Shown here piece after piece: positions 63,272-64,000 of a stretch of DNA of 64,000 nucleotides (position 1 is its first letter; every line of letters begins with the position of its first letter). This DNA is from Hymenolepis diminuta (lineage: Eukaryota > Platyhelminthes > Cestoda > Cyclophyllidea > Hymenolepididae): NCBI GenBank assembly GCA_900708905.1, contig CAADRB010000026.1:581376-645375 (forward strand). The letters run 5' to 3'. Made by a program: the position numbers and the translations under genes. Under the pieces are notes generated by a model that had not been told where the DNA came from, did not search any database, and saw only the letters and a list, made by a program, of their open reading frames with translations.

Positions 63272-64000
63272 TGATAAAGCTTCCCGAGATTTCATTTTGA
63301 AAAAAGACACCAGTATTAGCCAAACTGTTGAATTTTTTCCATGGAATTTTAACCGCATTCTTTCAAATGAAACTATTTTAGTAAAATAAGCGAAAATCAA
63401 AGGCTGAACACACGAATTGCAATGGTGCAGAAAGTTTTGAAAATATAGTATTTCTACAGGGTACACCTCGAAGGATTCTGTTGTAGGGGTCGATAAAAAT
63501 TTCCTTCAGAGACGCATTCAATAAATGAATGCATAGAAATCATGTAGCAAGCAGTTTTAGTCTGAAAAAGCTGCAGATAAAATACGCTACTTTTTCAATT
63601 TCGAATGACCAACTAACTGACTTCTTTATAAATATATCTTTGTATCACACCATCTTAAAATTTTACTTAGGTAGATCAATAAGAGAAAAAATATTTTTTA
63701 TTGGCATAATTTTGATGACTTCAAAAGAAGAAAACAGCTTTCTCATTTATTTACTTGAATTAAATAGAAAATATTATTTTAAACAAATTATGGTGAAAAA
63801 TATGCAAATGTTAAGGTAGGATCATCTACTCAATTGTGATCTTTAATATTGATTAGTGAATCATCTTTGGTTTAATTAATGTGTAATTTGTTGTTCTGTT
63901 GTTATCATATATTAGTATCAAATCTCCAAAACAAATAATATGACTTCTTATCTTCTCTGACGCGCAGTACTATATTTACCTGAAGTACGATAAGAACGTC
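63272..64000. other. Intergenic, no gene recognised
   Basis: Right edge of the window. The 63529-63819 plus frame is AT-rich with no domain, and I see no splice-consistent exon. Confidence 0.5.

Noticed and set aside
1..64000. CRISPR arrays, bacterial operons, rRNA genes or an intact virus
   Set aside because: No regularly spaced direct repeats, no ribosome-binding-site-led gene strings, no rRNA sequence and no intact viral frame; spliced genes make this eukaryotic.

Overview
The window is eukaryotic nuclear DNA: AT-rich, gene-sparse, with genes split into many exons by GT-AG introns. Many introns are only 31-50 nt long and sit beside introns of 1-4 kb. This bimodal pattern, with very short introns concentrated towards the 5' half of genes, is typical of flatworms (Platyhelminthes). 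A parasitic flatworm, tapeworm-like or fluke-like, is my best inference; species cannot be read from the sequence.

Five protein-coding genes can be rebuilt with continuous reading frames, nearly all from start to stop. In order: RWDD4-like RWD-domain protein (minus, 942-1672, 4 exons); DIM1/TXNL4A, the U5 snRNP thioredoxin-like splicing protein (plus, 9772-10200, one exon); THADA, the large HEAT/ARM-like DUF2428 protein (plus, 16405-34830, about 30 exons, about 1811 aa); a TTLL6/TTLL13-type tubulin polyglutamylase (minus, 36288-54407, 13 exons, about 950 aa); and a SCaMC/SLC25A24-type Ca2+-regulated mitochondrial ATP-Mg/Pi carrier (minus, 56217-62561, 4 exons, 464 aa). These are conserved housekeeping or ciliary/mitochondrial genes with no obvious common pathway. 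THADA and the TTLL gene lie tail to tail, 1.46 kb apart.

The space between RWDD4 and THADA (1.7-16.4 kb) is the repeat-rich part. It holds a frameshifted Gag-like remnant of a Ty3/gypsy-type retrotransposon, three of the four copies of a ~310-335 bp mobile repeat (two of them an inverted pair), two of three copies of a tRNA-derived SINE, and a 12-base N gap. The fourth ~320 bp repeat is at the right end, upstream of the carrier gene; the third SINE lies between THADA and the TTLL gene.

The most useful points to follow up are the ~320 bp repeat family (LTR-like or MITE-like), the SINE family, an unresolved 1-nt frame problem or 31-nt intron early in THADA, and the complete exon models, none of which is visible from single open reading frames.
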